Shown piece after piece: positions 59,464 to 64,000 of a stretch of 64,000 nucleotides of DNA. Below the pieces are notes generated by a model that was not told the origin of the DNA, did no database searches, and saw only the letters and a program-made list of their open reading frames with translations. Position 1 is the first letter of the stretch. Each line of letters opens with the position of its first letter. A program made the translations under genes and the position numbers. Source of the DNA: Clitopilus passeckerianus (lineage: Eukaryota; Basidiomycota; Agaricomycetes; Agaricales; Entolomataceae). Location of the stretch: contig CALYLX010000128.1 of assembly GCA_944990035.1 (NCBI GenBank), forward strand, positions 1,488,001 to 1,552,000, in the 5' to 3' direction.

Positions 59464-60330
59464 GAAAGTTTAGTGTTGACGAGAGACGACTTCGCGGAGT
59501 GCCTGGGACCGGATTTGAACCGGATCATTGCTTCGGATTCGCCCTCGTGGACAGGCCCAACCTCTGGTGGAGAGTCTATTTCAACGATCGAGGAAACACT
59601 TCAAGTCCCTCATATTCCCACTAATCCGCCTACTTCCCAATGAATCGACCAAGGAGGTTAATTTGAACCTTTATTGATACTCGAGGCACCGATGACGCTC
59701 ATGCTCATGATTTGGATGAATTATCCAGCGCCAGAATGGACTATTTTTTACTTTGTTGTGCCTGCTACTAATAACGATAGAATCCAATGACTCTGGATTA
59801 GTTGTCAAGCCCGATGGCCTAGGATACATCTTGGATGTGGCTTCCGGATACACCCTCCAGAAATCTCTGACGAAGGAGATTGTCTATCAGATATCATAAC
59901 AGTAAAGGCAGTGAGTCCGCGCAGGCTGCAATGGTTCTTCTTAGTGCAAGAGGCTGTGACTCTCTCATTGAGCACAAGAGATAACGGGCGATGATGTCCC
60001 ATGTTACCCAAACTGAACATGGACCCACATGTCAAAAGGAAGACAACAGGAACCACAAATAAGATGGCGAGGAGAAGCTGTGCGTACCCATGTGCTACCG
60101 AACCGTGTACTTGACGGACCCAGCATCACAGCGTATCTAGCGTTGATATCCTATTGGGCTCTTTGGTGAAGGATTGGGCACATGATTTATGACCATCAGG
60201 TCGAAGATTATCATATCCGAGTCGTATCCTATCGAGGGTCTGGCTATCGAACTATCTGGGGCAGAGGGTAGAATAGAATAACAGAAGCAGCTAGTGTATA
60301 TCAAAGGCCTAGAATCGTGTATGATTCGGC
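59464..60330. other. Intergenic with a tRNA T-arm-like fragment
   Basis: No protein gene is supported. On the minus strand at about 59500-59527 the sequence looks like a tRNA 3' part: CCGGTTCAAATCCGG then TCCCAGGCA. A matching 5' acceptor strand (GCCTGGG) was not found at tRNA distance, so it is recorded as a fragment. The rest should be the CLPTM1 promoter and the 3' end of the next gene. Confidence 0.35.
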
Positions 60331-60995
60331 CTATTTGCCGTATGTTCCGCTGCACTTGAAAGTGCCTTCTTCCGGATTCCAGCGAATGTTCACGTCCGAT
60401 GTAAGCCTCAGCATATCATATCTGAAGACAGGATCAGCCTGCATTCCAGTACCAGCGAATTTGATACCAACCGGACGGAAACCTGAAGATCACCGACGAG
60501 ATCCTCTAATTGATCCTTGGGGAATTTCTTCATCTTGAAGGATGGAGGACCGTCCAATCCTAGGAATGTACCAAAGACGGCAGGGTCGGCGCAGACCCCA
60601 TCGTAGAGCCATTTTGCAGAGCCGGTCTTGCAAGACGGTTTCCACTATGAAAAATGGCATTGAAGGTTATGTATTGGTTCGAGAAAAACATAGCATACAG
60701 TCATCTGCTTTCGGATGCCACTTCTTGCAGCAGCGGCAAGCTTATCCGCGGCTTCGTCTAATTCTTTGGGTGACTTCTCTTTAGGTTTGAGAAGGGAAAC
60801 CTCTTCCTCTAAGCTTCGAGCATACCCTGCAAGTTCGACGAGGACGCGTCGCACCTCGACTGGTTTGTCTGGCATGTCATAGTTGCTGGGATCGTTGAGC
60901 AAACATTTGACTGTTTCGATAGCCTGAGTATGCGCCATTTTAGCCTTCTTAGCTGTTGTCGTGGACGTATCCGACTTGCGTTTCGTGGCCGGCAT
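60331..60995 (-). CDS. Small basic protein of unknown function
   Basis: Two exons, 60995 to about 60699 and about 60648 to 60331. One base is missing in CCGG near 60472-60476; with it the frame runs to the stop. The leader is basic (MPATKRKSDTSTTTAKKAK). A helical part follows with a coiled-coil look (VEVRRVLVELAGYARSLEEEV, PKELDEAADKLAAAARSG). The C-terminal domain has KWLYDGVCADPAVFGTFLGL and ends VNIRWNPEEGTFKCSGTYGK. The conserved-looking end and coherent frame support a real gene. I do not recognise it; a nuclear location is suggested by the leader. Confidence 0.6.
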
Positions 60996-61873
60996 TGGTG
61001 GAAGACAACGATGAGGAATGCAGTTCGTTGAGACGCGTTTTGGGACGCGACGGCATTCAATTGTAATTTCAGCAAGGGGTCGCAAGCACGTGACCGAGAA
61101 AGGGCGCAAATCTTATTTCTGGGGTTTCTACGAGTTTCCATCGCTTCGCACCGTCAACGTTCCGGTTTTTCCGAAGAATTGTGGTCAATACAGCAGTGCA
61201 CCAAGAATATGATGCCACGTCTGCAAGCGTCTGATGTTCGCAGACAGCGCCTAGTTCATCATGCCTGTGGCTGGGAAACACTTTTTGACCATAGTTGGTT
61301 ACCCACCCGCGATTGCATCATGGTCTCCAAGAAAGCGCTGCCATGGATTTAGGTGGAAACCTCGTTGCACCATGTTGTGACGCTCCCAGAACCCTAGGCT
61401 CTTGTGTGCTTGACCTTTGTCTCAATGAATGCGTCGCTTGATGGCCAGAATCATTGTTTATTACGGCCTTCTTAGAGCGAATAACGACGGTTTGGCGTCT
61501 GGCCAGAACCAAAATTTAGTCTCGGTTCGTATTTGATAAGGACACAAAAAAGGCAAATTCTTTGTGACATTTGATGTTGTCACGCAATAACCCTTTGCCC
61601 TGCGATTGCACAGTCACGTGTGCTAACCCTCTGCCCAGACTGGTTTTTATCTTCAAAAGTAACCACCTTCGTTTTACTCCAACCACCTCCCGAACTTTAC
61701 ACCTTTTACCTTCTTCACTGTGAGTATCCTCACCGCCGCCGTCGCGAGTGTTCTTGACGCTAATTTCTTCTGCATTATAGACACCTTTTTTATTTTTTCT
61801 TCTCCATTCATCGTACGTGTTCGACGCGTCTTGTCGCGTTACCGCATTCATCTAAGACTTTCTTCCTTGGTAG
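60996..61873. promoter_or_regulatory. Divergent intergenic region upstream of 14-3-3
   Basis: It lies between two opposite starts, 878 bases. CACGTG palindromes occur near 61085 and 61614. The 200 bases before 61874 are rich in C and T, as in strongly expressed fungal genes, and may include a leader intron (GTGAGT near 61721). No gene is seen. Confidence 0.45.
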
Positions 61874-62805
61874 ATGCCCGATTCTCGTGAAGACTCTGTC
61901 TATCTCGCCAAGCTCGCTGAGCAGGCTGAGCGATATGAAGGTACTTACTTAGATCGGCCGGATTACTCGTGTGATGTTCATCACTTTCTGCAGAGATGGT
62001 TGAGAACATGAAGCGCGTCGCGTCGTCAGACCAGGAGCTGACTGTTGAGGAACGCAACCTACTTTCCGTTGCCTACAAGAACGTTATTGGTGCTCGCCGT
62101 GCTTCATGGAGGATCGTTTCCTCGATTGAGCAGAAGGAGGAGTCGAAGGGTAACGAAGCACAGGTTTCTATGATTAAGGGCTACCGGGAGAAGATCGAGG
62201 GCGAGCTTGCCAAGATCTGCGAGGATATACTTGATGTTCTCGACAAGCATCTCATTCCCTCTGCCGCATCCGGTGAATCGAAGGTCTTCTACCACAAGAT
62301 GTGAGTTGGCGCTTTGAACGCATACAATCAAGGGTCTGACACGTTTTCAGGATGGGAGACTATCACCGCTACCTCGCTGAATTTGCCACCGGTGACAAGC
62401 GCAAGGAGAGCGCCGACAAGTCCCTCGAGGCTTACAAGGCCGCTTCTGATGTTGCCGTCACTGAGCTCCCTCCCACACACCCCATCCGTCTTGGTCTTGC
62501 ATTGAACTTCTCCGTATTCTACTATGAGATCCTCAACAGCCCTGACCGTGCCTGCCATCTCGCCAAGCAGGCGTTCGATGACGCCATTGCCGAGCTCGAC
62601 ACTCTATCAGAAGAGAGCTACAAGGACTCGACCTCATTATGCAACTCCTCCGTGACAACTTGACACTATGGACATCCGACATGCAGGATTCTGGTGCGTT
62701 ATTTCTCTTATTTTAAGCAACGGGACCATCTTTAACTCCATTTTCCTTCCAGCTGACAAGCCTTCAGATGCGAAGGATGAGCCAGAGGCAGCTGCTGACG
62801 AGTGA
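61874..62805 (+). CDS. BMH1: 14-3-3 protein
   Basis: Four exons (61874-61940, 61994-62299, 62351-62693, 62753-62805) give about 256 residues. One base is missing at 62632-62633 in exon 3. The 14-3-3 signatures are intact: [21 protein letters not shown] and, spanning the missing base, [21 protein letters not shown]. Phosphopeptide-binding residues (Lys of YKNV, Arg of GARRAS, RYL of DYHRYLAEF) are visible, and the acidic tail ends AAADE. It is a dimeric adaptor binding phosphoserine and phosphothreonine proteins. The interruption falls in one of the most conserved eukaryotic sequences, which makes an assembly error far likelier than a broken gene. Confidence 0.95.
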
Positions 62806-63012
62806 TTCTAGTCTCTAGTTCTGGTATTTGGTTGTGGTCTACTTCGACGTTCCCATTATCTTGCATCACATTTGTCGCCCTCCTCACTTTACCTCCTTAC
62901 ATCATCGCATATTATCATAGTTTAAACCGTCAATGAAAGAGTCAAACATCGCACATTGTGAATTTTAACGTGAACCGTTATACCCGTTTAGTGATCGTGT
63001 TGAGGCCTGCTG

Positions 63013-64000
63013 ATGACAGCATCAGGAACTCTCAGTAACCCGTCATCATCGTTGCGAAGTACAGACAGTCAGTCACGTAGCTCACGCCTCAAGTTGAGGC
63101 TCCAGATGCCCTCCACATTCCTTTGGCTCATACGAGCATCCTCTCTCATCGTCCTCACATTATCCTACTACGGAATCCAGCATGTATACGAAAATCTTTC
63201 TCCACAAGGCTGTAAAATGTCCAGGATGACGCCTTCATATGTTGTGCAGACTGCGTTCAACGCGTCCTGGACTCCGCTAGCAAGCCGCTATTCCTTGTCA
63301 CTGTATCGAGAAGTGGGATTTGATCCAGTTCAAGTACGTCAATCCAATGAATTTTGAAGACGAACCAACCGATTGAATATTTGTAGCCAGACGGACTACC
63401 TGTCCTTTTTATTCCAGGAAATGCTGGCTCCTCCCACCAAGTGCGCTCCATAGCCTCCTCTGCCACGAGGCAGTACTACGAGAAACCTTTATCCATTACT
63501 CCCGAGTTCTCCAGGCGAAATGTCAAGCCATTGGACTTCTATGCAGGCGAGCCTTCTGGGATAATTGTTACTTCTGGCCCTATGCTCACTTTTGTTCTTA
63601 GTCGACTTCAATGAGGATCTCTCTGCATTCCATGGGCCCACTCTCGATGCACAAATCCAATACACCTCTCGTGCGATCGGATACATTCTCTCTTTATATC
63701 CCCGAATACCACCATCATAGTCTTGGGACACTCCATGGGTGGTGTAGTCGCCACAGCCCTCCTCCCTGCCCCCGACATATCAGCCATTGTTACGATGTCG
63801 ACGCCTCATACTCTCCCTCCTGCCCGGTTCGATGCTCGTATTGAAAAGATATACAAGCATAATGAACAAATACTTCATTCCGATCAAACACCAGTCGTCT
63901 CCTTATGCGGGGGTGCCACCGACATGATGGTACCATCTGAATCATGCGTCCTCCCCAGAGAAGGTGCGGAGCCTGGCTTCAGGAGAACTGTCTTCACTTC
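63013..64000 (+). CDS. BST1: GPI inositol-deacylase (BST1/PGAP1), 5' part
   Basis: The gene starts at ATG 63013 and runs off the window. A first span ([19 protein letters not shown]) is followed by [38 protein letters not shown], the conserved PGAP1 block. Then come [15 protein letters not shown] and the lipase motif [16 protein letters not shown] with the catalytic serine. One base is missing at 63700-63706. The second intron begins with GC (63547) rather than GT. The enzyme removes the inositol acyl chain of GPI anchors in the ER, needed for ER exit of GPI-proteins. Confidence 0.92.

Noticed and set aside
59464..59640. Complete tRNA-Ser gene on the minus strand
   Set aside because: The B-box and 3' acceptor look right, but no complementary 5' acceptor strand or clear anticodon loop could be placed.
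60996..61109. Upstream ATG at 61109 for the small basic protein
   Set aside because: The extra residues are Arg/Cys-rich without helical or conserved character, and the ATG at 60995 opens a typical basic leader.

Overview
The window is nuclear DNA of a filamentous basidiomycete, most probably an Agaricomycete. Genes are packed on both strands and broken by many introns of about 45-70 bases with GT..AG ends and CTAAY-type branch sites. Exons can be tiny (3, 6, 12, 14, 22 and 27 coding bases). The gene set is fungal: Whi3, Tpa1/Ofd1, Rcf2, a PAPS reductase, a Nup98 with GLEBS motif, Tom20. Nothing here looks like a plasmid, phage, CRISPR array or intact transposon.

Layout. 0-11 kb: prolyl hydroxylase Tpa1/Ofd1 (+), Nop13-like RRM protein (-), a tail-anchored coiled-coil protein (-), and an FG-repeat protein with an N-terminal membrane span (-). 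11-18 kb: cytochrome b5 (+), RNase III/dsRBD protein of mL44 type (-), TMEM14-like protein (-), PAPS reductase (-), Rcf2 (-). 18-26 kb: Nup98 (-) and RNA polymerase I subunit RPA135 (+), back to back. 26-34 kb: a protein with consecutive H2B-like and H2A-like histone folds (-), and a large three-finger C2H2 protein (-). 34-39.5 kb: NDUFAF5-type methyltransferase (+), Trm10 (-), acyl-protein thioesterase (+), a small membrane protein (+). 39.4-42 kb is gene-poor. 42-53 kb: Whi3-like RNA-binding protein (+), PP4 regulatory subunit 3 (-), Tom20 (+), a SET-domain protein (+). 53-64 kb: an uncharacterised cysteine-motif protein (-), CLPTM1 family (-), an unknown basic protein (-), 14-3-3 (+), and the 5' part of BST1/PGAP1 (+), which runs off the end.

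There is no operon logic. Genes are neighbours, some sharing short divergent promoters. Several products meet in the same processes: nuclear pore (Nup98 and the membrane FG protein, about 8 kb apart), nucleolus (Nop13-like, RPA135), and mitochondria (mL44-like, Rcf2, NDUFAF5, Tom20, perhaps TMEM14).

Two points deserve attention. First, the gene at 26090-29215 encodes an apparent H2B-H2A histone doublet inside a 911-residue, mostly disordered protein; I do not recognise a described protein with this architecture. Second, at least 17, probably 19, places in conserved genes need exactly one extra base to keep the reading frame. Many lie in short homopolymers and all have the same sign. This points to systematic base loss in the assembly rather than gene decay, and the coding spans below cross those sites.
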